Positions 31,273 through 41,198 are shown, counted from the stretch's first letter. The stretch: DNA of 64,000 nt from Pseudoalteromonas shioyasakiensis (GCF_001550135.1 NZ_LRUE01000005.1:248001-312000), one strand, 5' to 3'. The notes: generated by a model not told the origin, from the letters alone. Program-made: numbers and translations.

Positions 31273-32523
31273 TTATGAAATTAAACTGCCCGCTAAGTGC
31301 GAACCGTAATAACCAACGGTATAAGCAGTTAATAAATAAACCGACATTTTAAGATAGCTCATAAAGGTTAGTGCTTTTACCTTACTCATGGCAATAATAC
31401 CTGCCGCAGAGCCGATTATAAGCATTGAGCCACCTACCCCAGTTGCGTAAGTAAACGACAGCCATTGCTGAGGGCTCATCACAATATCAGCTTTTAAAAG
31501 TGCTGCAGTTAGAGGTACGTTATCTACCGCCGCTGATAATAGCCCCATCAAGTAGTTGGCATATTCCGGTGCCATCAACTCATATAAGTGAGTAAATTTA
31601 GCAAGCATGCCAACTTCTTTTAATGCGCCAACTAGCAATAACACACCAACGAAGAACAATAAGGTGTCGTATTCAATTTCACGAATATAATCGATGATTT
31701 TTTTGTTAACGTCTTTTTTGCGCATTAAGAATTGCGCAACCAAAAACATCAGAGATAAACCAAATAAAAAGGTTAATAACGGCGGCACACTATAAAGCAC
31801 ACTCAAAGTTAACGTAGCAATAATCGTCGAGAAGAAGATAACCGCAATGGTAATATCTGTCTTTTCGATACGACGGGCTGCTTGCTTTTCAAACACAACA
31901 TTACCCGACATACCCACCGACAACATCGCCGCGAGCAGTGCAACACTTGTCAGAGCAGGGGCAATTAATAATAGTAGATTAGCAATAGTGACTTTTTCGT
32001 CTAAGAAAATCATCAGGGTTGTAACATCACCCGTGATCAACGACACCCCACCCGAGTTAACACTAAATACAATTAAGGTTGCATATTTTATTAATTTTTT
32101 AGGATCTAACTTAAGTGACATCACCACCGCAAGCGAGATTAAAGTTGCCGTAATGTTGTCTGAAATAGATGAAAATAAAAACGCAAAGCCACCAATCAGA
32201 AACATCAGCTTTCGTTCACTGATTTGATTTGGCATAATTTTATGAACAATATTCTGGATAAAGCCTTTAGAGTTCAAATAGGCTACAAAGGTCATCGCAG
32301 CCATTAAGAACAGCCACAAAGTCGCGATTTCTAATATGTTGTGATCCAGTTGATGTTGTATGGTTTCTGGGCTTTGCCCATGAATTGGAGAGATAAATAA
32401 GATAATCCAGCATAAAGTGCCAAAAAAAAGCGTCGTTTTGGCCTTGTTTACATGGATAATATCCTCTATAACGATAAGCAAAAATGCCACCGCTATCAGG
32501 GTTAGGATAAGTGGGGTTACCAT
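31273..32523 (-). CDS. nhaD: Sodium:proton antiporter NhaD
   Basis: 416 residues, about twelve membrane segments, in the ArsB/NhaD ion transporter superfamily. The N-terminal IVIEDIIHVNKAKTTLFFGTLCWI, FSSISDNITATLISLAVVMSL, VNSGGVSLITGDVTTLMIF and the near C-terminal SAAVDNVPLTAALL, GVGGSMLIIGSAAGI are conserved NhaD segments. It expels sodium in exchange for protons, as expected in a marine bacterium. It is monocistronic. Confidence 0.93.
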   Translation of the reverse strand: MVTPLILTLIAVAFLLIVIEDIIHVNKAKTTLFFGTLCWIILFISPIHGQSPETIQHQLDHNILEIATLWLFLMAAMTFVAYLNSKGFIQNIVHKIMPNQISERKLMFLIGGFAFLFSSISDNITATLISLAVVMSLKLDPKKLIKYATLIVFSVNSGGVSLITGDVTTLMIFLDEKVTIANLLLLIAPALTSVALLAAMLSVGMSGNVVFEKQAARRIEKTDITIAVIFFSTIIATLTLSVLYSVPPLLTFLFGLSLMFLVAQFLMRKKDVNKKIIDYIREIEYDTLLFFVGVLLLVGALKEVGMLAKFTHLYELMAPEYANYLMGLLSAAVDNVPLTAALLKADIVMSPQQWLSFTYATGVGGSMLIIGSAAGIIAMSKVKALTFMSYLKMSVYLLTAYTVGYYGSHLAGSLIS

Positions 32524-32671
32524 GGTGTTTGAACAACCTTTATAATAATGTAAAAATTGTAAGTCGAGTGTTTCGGCGCGGATTCTAGCAGCATAGAAAG
32601 CATAAAACTATTCTCAATTACATAATTTAATACTAATCGCTAACACCAAAGTCTGAATTTACTGGAGCCTT

Positions 32672-33946
32672 ATGATCCCAGCTAAAAAGTTATTAAATAC
32701 CCTTACTGAACATTGGGGGGTGTTAGAACTGCTATTTAAACGTTTTAAGATGGCTGATTTCAGCTTGAAAGACGTACAAAATGCGATAAAACAAAAACAA
32801 CCTTCGTGGTCAAATGAACGCATTTATAAAGAAACAAATCGTTTATTGAATCAAGATATTATCATTCCACTGGCAAAATCATCGCAGTTAGAAATCAACC
32901 GTGCGATCGCCGATTTTGCGACTTTCTTGCTACAAGAAGAACACTTAGGTCTTGCCCAAGAAATTAGTGTGCTTGTTGATGATTTAGCTCGCCTTGGTAA
33001 TCGCCTTGCTAAAGCCGGTGAAATTGAAGATTACGACGAGCTTCGCCGCTTCAGCCGTATTATGGATGATCGGGTACGCAAAATAATGAAATTGTTTGCC
33101 CACAATGAAAACGCAATTTTAAATATTGTTGAGCAAGCAAAAGCAGACAACGCGGTGCAATCACTGCAAAAACGCTATCAGGCTGTAATTGAAGCGTTCG
33201 ATGAATACATCGAGCCTATGCTGGAAATGGTGGATATTCGTGGTGACTTCCACGCTTGCTTTAATACCATCGAAGAACAAATTAGCGCGCAAATAGAGCA
33301 AATTGACCGCCTTGGTAAGTCATACCAAGACAAACGCATGCTAGAGCAATTACGTACCCGTATTTTAGAAATGCATTTAGTTGGTCGTGAAAGTTTACGT
33401 AAAAGCGCCGATATGTTGATGCCACTGCGTGAAGAATTACGACGCAACAACCTAATTACGCGTCAAGCGGCTAAAGTGCTTGGTTTAGTGCGTAAAAATG
33501 GCGTCGATAACATGTTAAGTGCAGTACAGCCTAACTTTGTCTCAGACGCGCAACGCTTTTCACTTGGCCAGCAACGTCATATCGTGGCCTATATGGCAGG
33601 CTTAGTTGACTTTGAGCACGATGAATATCAACTACCAGAACAAGATGATGTGCCCGCCTATCAAAGCCCACATATTCCTGATTACAACGACGTTAAAACA
33701 CAATTTAGAAAACGCTTTAAAAAAGCCAGCAAAAAAGCTCAGCCGCTGCTTAGTTTCTTAGATGAAAGCTACCCAGACTTAGAAGCTGACGAAATGCTGT
33801 TCTTGTATCAAAAATTAATTAGCGATGGCGACCTTGAGATTAGCCAAAGCCAAGAGAAAGTAAAAATAAAAATTGCCCAGCAACACTTCTCTCTTTACCC
33901 ATTTAACTCATCGATTGCTGACGATAATAAAGCAACAGAGCAATAA
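32672..33946 (+). CDS. Kleisin-like subunit of a condensin-type complex
   Basis: 424 residues, first gene of a tightly packed trio. The architecture fits a MukF/MksF-like kleisin: an N-terminal winged-helix-like region (about 1-75), a long helical and coiled-coil middle (about 75-300) and a C-terminal winged-helix-like region (about 355-415). The next gene starts two bases after its stop. It is not an obvious DUF3375 (JetA/MksF) match by eye, so the family is uncertain. By analogy it would bridge the heads of the SMC-like ATPase and bind the KITE-like protein. Confidence 0.7.
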   Translation: MIPAKKLLNTLTEHWGVLELLFKRFKMADFSLKDVQNAIKQKQPSWSNERIYKETNRLLNQDIIIPLAKSSQLEINRAIADFATFLLQEEHLGLAQEISVLVDDLARLGNRLAKAGEIEDYDELRRFSRIMDDRVRKIMKLFAHNENAILNIVEQAKADNAVQSLQKRYQAVIEAFDEYIEPMLEMVDIRGDFHACFNTIEEQISAQIEQIDRLGKSYQDKRMLEQLRTRILEMHLVGRESLRKSADMLMPLREELRRNNLITRQAAKVLGLVRKNGVDNMLSAVQPNFVSDAQRFSLGQQRHIVAYMAGLVDFEHDEYQLPEQDDVPAYQSPHIPDYNDVKTQFRKRFKKASKKAQPLLSFLDESYPDLEADEMLFLYQKLISDGDLEISQSQEKVKIKIAQQHFSLYPFNSSIADDNKATEQ

Positions 33947-33948
33947 CC

Positions 33949-34494
33949 ATGACAGATATTAATTTAGATGATTTAACGCATCTGCAAGCTATTAATAAAA
34001 AGCTCACATCAGGCTACCACATTAGCGAACAAGACACGCTGATGTGGCAAGAGCTTGACCAACACATTGATGCTTATCGCGCGTTATTTAACGCCCTTGG
34101 CCATGATCTGCAACACGATAGCCGTGGCTATTACTATTTTGGCAGCGATGAAAGCACCCCAAATATGGGTAAAATTTCGCGTGCCATCGCACTGACTATC
34201 TACATCTTGATTGAGCATTATGCCAATACTGGTAAAGATCCAATGCGTGCCTTGTTTGACGAAGTAAACGACCTTGAACTAATGCAAACCTTAGTGCAAA
34301 TCAACAAGCACCTGTTTGATCAATTAGAAATCTTCTCAGGCTCAGATTTACGTAAAGACGTTTATCTACGTATGGTACGTTTAGGTCTTGCTCGCGAAGT
34401 AGAAAATGGCTTTATGCTGCAAGCACCTATTTATCGTTATATCGATGCATTAATGGAAGTAAACGAAGAAACCTACCTAGGAGATGACGAATAA
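33949..34494 (+). CDS. KITE-like (MksE/MukE-like) subunit of a condensin-type complex
   Basis: 181 residues, second gene of the trio. LTSGYHISEQDTLMWQELD, YRALFNALGHDLQHDSRGYYYF and a C-terminal winged-helix segment (DLRKDVYLRMVRLGLAREVENGF, broken across strands) resemble the MukE/MksE/ScpB KITE proteins, which sit as dimers on the kleisin. Its stop codon overlaps the ATPase start by one base (TAATG), implying strict co-translation. Confidence 0.75.
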   Translation: MTDINLDDLTHLQAINKKLTSGYHISEQDTLMWQELDQHIDAYRALFNALGHDLQHDSRGYYYFGSDESTPNMGKISRAIALTIYILIEHYANTGKDPMRALFDEVNDLELMQTLVQINKHLFDQLEIFSGSDLRKDVYLRMVRLGLAREVENGFMLQAPIYRYIDALMEVNEETYLGDDE

Positions 34495-37280
34495 TGCAAA
34501 GCCAAAGCCTATATGGACTCAGCAAACTTGCGCTTTTAAATACCGCAGGCTATGCAAAATGCGTGATCCCACTGGATAAAAGTAGCTCTATTTGTGCACC
34601 GAATAATACCGGTAAAAGCTCGGTAATTAATGCCCTGCAATTTCCATTGATTAATGATTTGCGTTTAACAGAATGGGATGGCCACGATTTAGATGAAACC
34701 CGAAAATTCTACTTTTCGTCAGATCAATCCTATATTTTACTCGAAGCTGACCTACCTAATGGCCCTGTGGTGATTGGTGTTGCCGGCCTTGGTAAAATTG
34801 CTGGTTACGCGCATCAGTTTTTTTGCTACCAAGGTAAGTTGAACCTTGAACACTACACTCAAGGCAAAACCATTGTAAAATTCACCAAGCTTTTTAATCA
34901 CTTAAAAGAGCAAGGTTTCAATCCAATTGAATTAAAAGCGCAAGAGCTAAACGCCCTACTCACTGGCGGCGCAACCCCATTTGATGGCGATATCAACTTA
35001 AAGATGATCCCCCTCAATAACGTGCAAGACTCCGCGATTTACAAAGAAATTTTCCGCCGTATCCTTAACTTGCATAAGTTAGGTGCCATTGATGTTAAAC
35101 GCTTTATGTTACGCGTATTTGAGCGCCATATGTCAAACTCTCGGGTCGACTTTTATGAAGTGTGGCGACGTTCATTCGATAAAGTGAATCGCGCTAAACG
35201 TGAATTAAAAGCCCTTGAGTCAATGCAAGAGCCTATCGCAGCTCTTGAATCTATGCTTGAAAACCAAACGGTTTTAAAAGGCAAACTTGCTGCCTATGCG
35301 CCAAAAATTGACCAAGCACTGATTGACTTTGAAACCTATCAACAAGAGCAACTCACTGAGCTCAATATTGCCCTTGAGGATATCGAACACGAAAAGCATG
35401 AGTTCGACCAAAAGCAGCAGCTGTATATTCAGCAATCGCGCGATATTGAACGTAAACAAACTCAAATTGAACAATGGTTTTTAGACTATCGAGCGCTTAA
35501 ATCTGAGTTTGAACTAGTTAATAAAGCCACTTTAAAAGTAAGCCTTACTCAGCTTAAACAAGATTATGAATCGCTATCGCATTCATTAAGCAGTGCCCAA
35601 GGGCAAAGCTTGCACACGCTTGATTACCGTATTAGCGAAACACAAAAGCAAATTAAGAGCTTAAAACTGCAGTTAAAGAACCTTGAGTTCAATTTATTCA
35701 CCCGTATGCGTGAAGATTTATCTTTAAAAGAAGTTGAAGAGATTTCGCGTATTCTAAACCCTGATATCTTATCGTTTGCCACCACCAGCAATGGTGATGT
35801 TGAGATCACAGACGAAGATGCCTTTGGTGAGTTCTTAGAGCTGTTATCGGCAAATGTTAAAGGCGGTGTACTGACTCTTCCTGGCGCGACGATTAAACTT
35901 AAAAAGCTAAGCCCAGTGCAAATGCAAACGGGCGAAAATAAAGAGCAATTAACCGCGCAACTCGCTGCCCTAGAAAACTCACTAAAAGAGTTTAAACAAC
36001 AACGCGAAGTCGCTGCTAATGTCGCCGAAAAGCAAAAAGAAAAAGATGCTTTATATGATGAGCTAATGGCTTCAGAAGAAGCATTAAAACGCTTTGAACA
36101 ATTTGAAGTGATGCAGCAATCTGTCGATGCACAAACACTGCTAAAAGAGCAGTTAAATGCAGAACGCGAGCAAGTTGACGACTATCTGCAAGACATTCAA
36201 AAAAATAGTGGCTCAATCAGCGACCGTCGCTCAATTATCAAGTCGAAAAAAGATTTGCTTGCGCGCCAAGCTGACCGTTTACGCCAAGTTAAATCTGAAC
36301 GTATCGATCACACCCTTGATTTTTACTCAGGCAAAGTGACGCCATACATGATTGAGATCAGTATTGATTTTGATAATTTGAGTGACCTCATTCATCATTT
36401 TAACAAAGACTGCCAAGAGCTACGTAACTTTGATATCAACGTACGTAACACCTACATGCATATTTACAATGCGGGTATTACTAAATTTGATAACGAAAAC
36501 GATGAGTTTACTAAATACGAAAAGCTTATAAGCGCGTTTCATAACATAGAAAACGAGCGCGATGCGGTTGAACGTCAAGGCCGCGTTGCGTTAACCGAAG
36601 TAGCCGCTACTATTAAAGGCTTGCGCGAAGACTTAGACCGCCTGCGCCGCGAAATGAACAGCTTTAATAAAGGGATTAGTCAGCACCGTATCTCTAACCT
36701 TCAAGCATTCAAAATTAATGTTATTCCGCGCAAGATGCTGGTTGATAGCATTGATACTATTATCAGTACCTCAAATCAGTTTGAGCAAGGCGATACCCTA
36801 GACCTATTAAGCCAAGAGCCATATAGCGAATCTGCGGTAAACGAAGCGAAAGATCATTTAATTAAGCTTGCCTCAGAAAAAGCCGGTTTAACTCTGACCG
36901 ATTTATTTGATATTCGTTTTGAAGTAGTAAACCGTGCTGGCGAAACTGAGCACTTCGAAAAAATTGATTCAGCCGGCTCTAACGGTACACGTATCACCAT
37001 TAAGCTACTTTGTGGCATGCTGTTTATTCGTTACTTATTAAGCGACCAAGAACAAAACTTGTATCGTATTCCGATTTATATCGATGAAGCAGCTGATATC
37101 GATCCACAAAACCAAAAAGCAATTATCGAAACCGCTCTTAGCTTTGGCTTTGTGCCGATTTTTGCCTCAGTTAAACCACAAGTTAGCTGTGATTACATCA
37201 TCCCTATTCGTACTGTTAAAGATGGTGCTCAAAACTGGGTGGATGAAAAAGACTGGATAGAAGTGGAACACACCGTTTAA
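34494..37280 (+). CDS. SMC-like ATPase of a condensin-type complex, atypical motifs
   Basis: 928 residues, third gene of the trio. Walker A is APNNTGKSS (35-43), with Ala in place of the first Gly. Coiled-coil arms run about 270-405 and 480-600, around a small hinge-like globule (about 410-475), with further helix to about 730. The C-terminal head has Walker B IYIDEAADID with D864-E865. Where SMC proteins have LSGGQ, this one has SAGSNGT (826-832). It is shorter than MukB (about 1,480 residues). The operon context argues for a MksBEF-like role; the motif differences argue for a separate subfamily. No JetD/MksG nuclease gene follows. Confidence 0.8.
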   Translation: MQSQSLYGLSKLALLNTAGYAKCVIPLDKSSSICAPNNTGKSSVINALQFPLINDLRLTEWDGHDLDETRKFYFSSDQSYILLEADLPNGPVVIGVAGLGKIAGYAHQFFCYQGKLNLEHYTQGKTIVKFTKLFNHLKEQGFNPIELKAQELNALLTGGATPFDGDINLKMIPLNNVQDSAIYKEIFRRILNLHKLGAIDVKRFMLRVFERHMSNSRVDFYEVWRRSFDKVNRAKRELKALESMQEPIAALESMLENQTVLKGKLAAYAPKIDQALIDFETYQQEQLTELNIALEDIEHEKHEFDQKQQLYIQQSRDIERKQTQIEQWFLDYRALKSEFELVNKATLKVSLTQLKQDYESLSHSLSSAQGQSLHTLDYRISETQKQIKSLKLQLKNLEFNLFTRMREDLSLKEVEEISRILNPDILSFATTSNGDVEITDEDAFGEFLELLSANVKGGVLTLPGATIKLKKLSPVQMQTGENKEQLTAQLAALENSLKEFKQQREVAANVAEKQKEKDALYDELMASEEALKRFEQFEVMQQSVDAQTLLKEQLNAEREQVDDYLQDIQKNSGSISDRRSIIKSKKDLLARQADRLRQVKSERIDHTLDFYSGKVTPYMIEISIDFDNLSDLIHHFNKDCQELRNFDINVRNTYMHIYNAGITKFDNENDEFTKYEKLISAFHNIENERDAVERQGRVALTEVAATIKGLREDLDRLRREMNSFNKGISQHRISNLQAFKINVIPRKMLVDSIDTIISTSNQFEQGDTLDLLSQEPYSESAVNEAKDHLIKLASEKAGLTLTDLFDIRFEVVNRAGETEHFEKIDSAGSNGTRITIKLLCGMLFIRYLLSDQEQNLYRIPIYIDEAADIDPQNQKAIIETALSFGFVPIFASVKPQVSCDYIIPIRTVKDGAQNWVDEKDWIEVEHTV

Positions 37281-37443
37281 TTATAAAAATTAATCATTGA
37301 TTCAGTCAAGGATGACTATGTTTACAAACTATTACAGTACTTTTTTGTAAATGTGCCATAGTTTTTAAATAATCATTCAGTTGAGTATTATTTGTGTTAT
37401 GTTATCAATCAAGTAGTGGAAATTTTGCCAAGGAGCAAACAAT

Positions 37444-37998
37444 ATGAAGAACTTATTAATCGCGACGGCTGTATTATTTTTAGCAGCTTGTGCTAAAACG
37501 CCTGATTGGGATTACGACAAATCAGCAGATTTTAGTAATTATAAAACCTTCTCTTGGGTACCTAATGCCAGCTTGACTAAAAACGTAGCGAACTACCAAA
37601 TTAGCCCTTTAATGGAAAAACGTGTTCGTGACGCTGTAAATGCTGAACTTGAAAAAAGCGGTATGAAGCTAGTTGATTTAGCGCAAGCAGATGTACTAAT
37701 TAACTATCACGCCTCTGTCGATACTAAAATTGATGTAGATACCTTTAACGTGGGTTACGGCGCACGCTGGAATTACTGGGGTATGGGTTACAACACGCAA
37801 ACAACTGCTCGCGAATACGAAGTGGGTACGTTAATTCTAGACGTGGTAGACCGTGCTTCTAACCAATTAGTTTGGCGTGGTGCGAAAGAAGGTCGTTTAC
37901 AAAAGAACCAATCACCTGAAAAGCGCACTGAAGTTATCAAAGAAACTGTTGCTAACATTCTAAGTAACTTCCCACCGCAATCAATTAATCAAAACTAA
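37444..37998 (+). CDS. DUF4136-family lipoprotein
   Basis: 184 residues with a lipoprotein signal (MKNLLIATAVLFLAAC, lipobox LAAC, Cys16). The mature part has the DUF4136 pattern: YKTFSWV, LEKSGMKLVDLAQADVLINYHA, YEVGTLILDVVDRASNQLVWRG and a C-terminal amphipathic helix. It is expected in the periplasm, anchored to a membrane; no biochemical role is known. AAGGAG precedes the ATG. A terminator separates it from the receptor gene. Confidence 0.92.
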   Translation: MKNLLIATAVLFLAACAKTPDWDYDKSADFSNYKTFSWVPNASLTKNVANYQISPLMEKRVRDAVNAELEKSGMKLVDLAQADVLINYHASVDTKIDVDTFNVGYGARWNYWGMGYNTQTTAREYEVGTLILDVVDRASNQLVWRGAKEGRLQKNQSPEKRTEVIKETVANILSNFPPQSINQN

Positions 37999-38017
37999 AC
38001 ACTGTTTTAGTTAAAAG

Positions 38018-38042
38018 ACCGCGCAATTAGCGCGGTTTTTTA
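38018..38042 (+). terminator. Terminator of the DUF4136 gene
   Basis: ACCGCGC / GCGCGGT stem with an AATTA loop and a run of six T. Confidence 0.92.
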
Positions 38043-38160
38043 TTGCCTGCTGAAATCTGGTTGGAGTGGTATAACTCAGTGATTCAGATACAATACCCAC
38101 AATTTTCAGTGCGCCTAACTAGCCACTACCCCAGATTAAACAAAATCAAGAGAGTTTTAG

Positions 38161-39999
38161 ATGGTACGCGCAGTACAGCTTACACTTCCCGCATTATTCG
38201 TCACTTGCTCAGTACTAGCAGAAGACACCAACAATATTGAACAAATCACCGTTGAAGTTTCAGCAACCGCAAATAAAGAACCTGTAGGTACTTTTGATGC
38301 GCCGGTATCAAATTTAGAATATGACCCGCGTGTCGATTTGCAATCGCGTAATATGGCTGAAGCACAAGCTGATGTCACCATTCGCGGTGGTATCTTTGAA
38401 AATACAGGCTTTCGTGTCGGCAGCAGTACATTATTTGACCCTCAATCTGGTCACTACTTTGCTGAAATTCCAATTGCACCACAAATGCTAACAGGACCTT
38501 CAGTACTTACAGGTGCTGATAATGCCCTTTATGGAATGAATAGCTCGGTTGGTACGGTTTCATTTGGCTGGCGCCCTATCACGAGTACCGGTAGTGTTTC
38601 ACTTGGCACAGGTACGAATGGCTTTAATTTACAAAGTATTCATGCTGCTCATAGCCAAAAGCTTGATAGCAAACCTGATTGGCGATTAGGTTTTGAGGGT
38701 GAATACTCGCACTCAAAAAGTGATGGCTCAATTGATAATGGCGACCACGACTTTGAACGTGCCTCAGCGCGTATTCAACTTGCAAGCTCTAGCTCACAAA
38801 CTGATTTAATGTTCGGACGCCAAGAGAAGTTTTTTGGTTGGCCAAACCTTTATACGCCATTTAACTTTAACGAAACAGAAGATCTTGAAACCAAGCTTTT
38901 CATGCTCAATCATAAGCAAATGTATGGTGAGAGCAATAGCCTTGAAGTGACTGGTTATTATCGTAAACATAACGACCATTACGTTTTGTCTCGTGAAAAC
39001 CCAGCTATTTTTGAAGCGTTTCACGAAACCACGGTTAAGTCATTAGCATTATCTGGACGTCACCGTTTAAATGACCGCTATGCAATTAATTATGCTGGGC
39101 AATTTATTGCTGATGAAATTGAATCAACATCTCTTGAAAACAATTTTACATCACGTAATTACACTAAGCTAAGTATCTTGCCTGAGTACAAATCAGCCCT
39201 TACAGCAAACAAAGAGCTTACTTTACGTGTTGGCGCTGCATTTGATGATACGAACCGTGATAGCTCAGATACCTCATTTATTGCCGATGCCAGCCTTAAA
39301 GTAGCTAATCAAAATGGCAGTGAACATACTTGGTATGCGTCATACGCCGAAGCAACACAAGTTCCCGGTTATACCGCCATCGGCGGCAGTGAAACGGGCG
39401 GATTATTCAGAAGTAACTACAGCCTTGAGCGCGAAACCACCGATAACCTTGAATTAGGTTTACTGATTGAACAGTCTTCATGGCGTTTAGATTCAGCTAT
39501 TTTCTACCGTAAAGATAAAAACCTTACGGATTGGACATATCGCTTTGATGCAACCTCAGCACGTTTTGCAAACCCGGTTGATATAGACACCTTAGGCGTT
39601 GAGTTTTTAGCGAATAAATCGTTTGAAAGCACTGAGTTAATTGCCAGCTACACCTTTTTAGAAAAGTCAGAAGACTATGGCACGGCAGATATTGATGCGA
39701 GCTTTTATGCGCTTAACTACCCTGATCATCGTGTAACACTGGGTGCAGTATGGCAACCAATGGATGTACTTGAGCTGCGTATCGATAACGAATGGCGTAA
39801 GCAACACAGTAACCGCCTACGTAGCTCTGATGATGAAGCCTTCTTCACGCAGTTAACGCTACAATTCACCCCAGCTCAGCTTGATAATGTGTTTTTTACC
39901 TTTGCAGCTGACAACATTTGGGATGAATCTTTCGAAGAAGTACCGGGTACCCCAGGCCGCGGCGAACAATATACTCTTAGCGCTACCTATACGTGGTAA
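38161..39999 (+). CDS. TonB-dependent outer-membrane receptor
   Basis: 612 residues. A signal peptide (MVRAVQLTLPALFVTCSVLA) is followed by a TonB-box-like IEQITVEV and a plug domain (DVTIRGGIFENTGFRVG, GPSVLTGADNALYGMNSSVGTV), then a 22-strand barrel ending in the aromatic YTLSATYTW. The length is like BtuB and catecholate receptors. The substrate is not evident: no riboswitch, Fur box or transport genes are adjacent. The N-terminus of the signal has only one Arg. Confidence 0.92.
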   Translation: MVRAVQLTLPALFVTCSVLAEDTNNIEQITVEVSATANKEPVGTFDAPVSNLEYDPRVDLQSRNMAEAQADVTIRGGIFENTGFRVGSSTLFDPQSGHYFAEIPIAPQMLTGPSVLTGADNALYGMNSSVGTVSFGWRPITSTGSVSLGTGTNGFNLQSIHAAHSQKLDSKPDWRLGFEGEYSHSKSDGSIDNGDHDFERASARIQLASSSSQTDLMFGRQEKFFGWPNLYTPFNFNETEDLETKLFMLNHKQMYGESNSLEVTGYYRKHNDHYVLSRENPAIFEAFHETTVKSLALSGRHRLNDRYAINYAGQFIADEIESTSLENNFTSRNYTKLSILPEYKSALTANKELTLRVGAAFDDTNRDSSDTSFIADASLKVANQNGSEHTWYASYAEATQVPGYTAIGGSETGGLFRSNYSLERETTDNLELGLLIEQSSWRLDSAIFYRKDKNLTDWTYRFDATSARFANPVDIDTLGVEFLANKSFESTELIASYTFLEKSEDYGTADIDASFYALNYPDHRVTLGAVWQPMDVLELRIDNEWRKQHSNRLRSSDDEAFFTQLTLQFTPAQLDNVFFTFAADNIWDESFEEVPGTPGRGEQYTLSATYTW

Positions 40000-40010
40000 G
40001 CAAAAGCAAT

Positions 40011-40038
40011 AATGCCAGTCAATTGACTGGCATTTTTT
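40011..40038. terminator. Terminator between the receptor and ankyrin genes
   Basis: AATGCCAGTC / GACTGGCATT stem around AATT followed by TTTTT; primarily serves the plus-strand receptor gene. Confidence 0.92.
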
Positions 40039-40054
40039 CGTTGAGAACGATTAA

Positions 40055-40657
40055 TTATTTCATAATAATCTGTTTCACTTCATTTAGTTGCGAGCACTCA
40101 GATTGATGACATTCTCGAGTGGAGTTATCTTCTAAGATCTTTAAAGCATCATAGCCAAAATTATTTTTGAGTGACGTGTCAGCGCCTTTTTCAATTAGTA
40201 ATTTCATCGCAGTGTAGTTACTCAATATCGCAGCATATATTATTGGTGTTGAGCCTATACCATCCTTAACATCTAGTTTTGGAGAAAACCTAAGTAAAGT
40301 TCTTAGGTGCTCTATTCTATCTGGCCCTAATACTTCAAATATTAAATTTCGTTTTGCAGACACTCTGTAACTATTGGGATTTCCACCCATTTGAAGTAGC
40401 TCACTTAAAAAGTCAGAGTCGAGATTAATTGCGGCTAGGCTAAGCACATTACTTGATTGATTAATTTGATAATTTGGATCAGCGCCAGCAGCTAACGCTT
40501 TTAAAAACTGATCTTTATTACCTGCTTTCAAAGCAGCAACGAGTTGTTGATTAGTATGCAATTGCGTTTCTGAGCTGTGATCAAGTTTGACTTTCAGTGG
40601 TATTGCATAAGTAAATGAGCTTGCTAACATCAGATAGATGATTACATGTATTTTCAT
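40055..40657 (-). CDS. Secreted ankyrin-repeat protein
   Basis: 200 residues from the ATG at 40657, which begins a good signal peptide (MKIHVIIYLMLASSFTYA); the frame is open for 30 more codons upstream but that would bury the signal. Three to four ankyrin repeats follow: LVAALKAGNKDQFLKALAAG, NVLSLAAINLDSDFLSELLQ, and TPIIYAAILSNYTAMKLLIE with KGADTSLKNNFGYDAL. It is probably periplasmic and binds another protein. No partner such as a catalase gene is adjacent. Confidence 0.8.
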   Translation of the reverse strand: MKIHVIIYLMLASSFTYAIPLKVKLDHSSETQLHTNQQLVAALKAGNKDQFLKALAAGADPNYQINQSSNVLSLAAINLDSDFLSELLQMGGNPNSYRVSAKRNLIFEVLGPDRIEHLRTLLRFSPKLDVKDGIGSTPIIYAAILSNYTAMKLLIEKGADTSLKNNFGYDALKILEDNSTRECHQSECSQLNEVKQIIMK

Positions 40658-40791
40658 AGTTAATTTCGCAAGTAATATTCTAAAACAGACAAGTCGTTCT
40701 TTATCATTTTTAAATAACATGAAGAAAACTTTAGCCATAAACCACAACTGATCCCAGCAACCGTTAAAAAGTGTTAAAGGTTTAATCTTTT

Positions 40792-41052
40792 TTAAGTCAT
40801 CTGCTCAAGTTCGGTAATTAAATACAGTGCTTGTTCGTTAGTGGTGCCACATACATCAACGGTAGCAGAAAAGTCACTACACACCTTAGGCCTTGATTCA
40901 TCACCAAATAATTTACATAGGTTATTATCATCAAGTTGAATACAGCGCTCTCCCGCTGCTTTGCCGTTGGGCATTCCTGGGATCGGTGAGCTAATACTGG
41001 GTGCAATACAACAGGCGCCACAGCCTAATCTACATGCCATTTTATCTGTCAT
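40792..41052 (-). CDS. YkgJ-family cysteine cluster protein
   Basis: 86 residues with the zinc- or iron-chelating CxxxCxxCC cluster at 7-15 (CRLGCGACC), then C..., LCKLFG, RPKVCSDF and DVCG. This is the UPF0153/YkgJ pattern, a small cytoplasmic metal-binding protein of unknown role. It is separated from the divergent RND genes by 146 bases. Confidence 0.9.
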   Translation of the reverse strand: MTDKMACRLGCGACCIAPSISSPIPGMPNGKAAGERCIQLDDNNLCKLFGDESRPKVCSDFSATVDVCGTTNEQALYLITELEQMT

Positions 41053-41198
41053 TGAGTACCTCTTATAGAACCTTTGTAGCGCCTTTGTAATATGTGTAAT
41101 GGTTTGTTACATCTTCAAACGCCTTGTAAACACTTTATTGCGTATGCTTAGCCTATCAAATTTATTTTTAATTACCGTCAACCGTGAGGGACTATCCC

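Noticed and set aside
32672..37280. Complete Wadjet (JetABCD) plasmid-defence system
   Set aside because: No JetD/MksG-type nuclease gene is on either side, the SMC motifs differ from JetC, and the neighbours are housekeeping genes; only a condensin-like trio is supported.
38043..38240. 65-residue plus-strand ORF across the start of the TonB-dependent receptor
   Set aside because: It overlaps the receptor signal peptide in another frame and has no ribosome-binding site or recognisable product.
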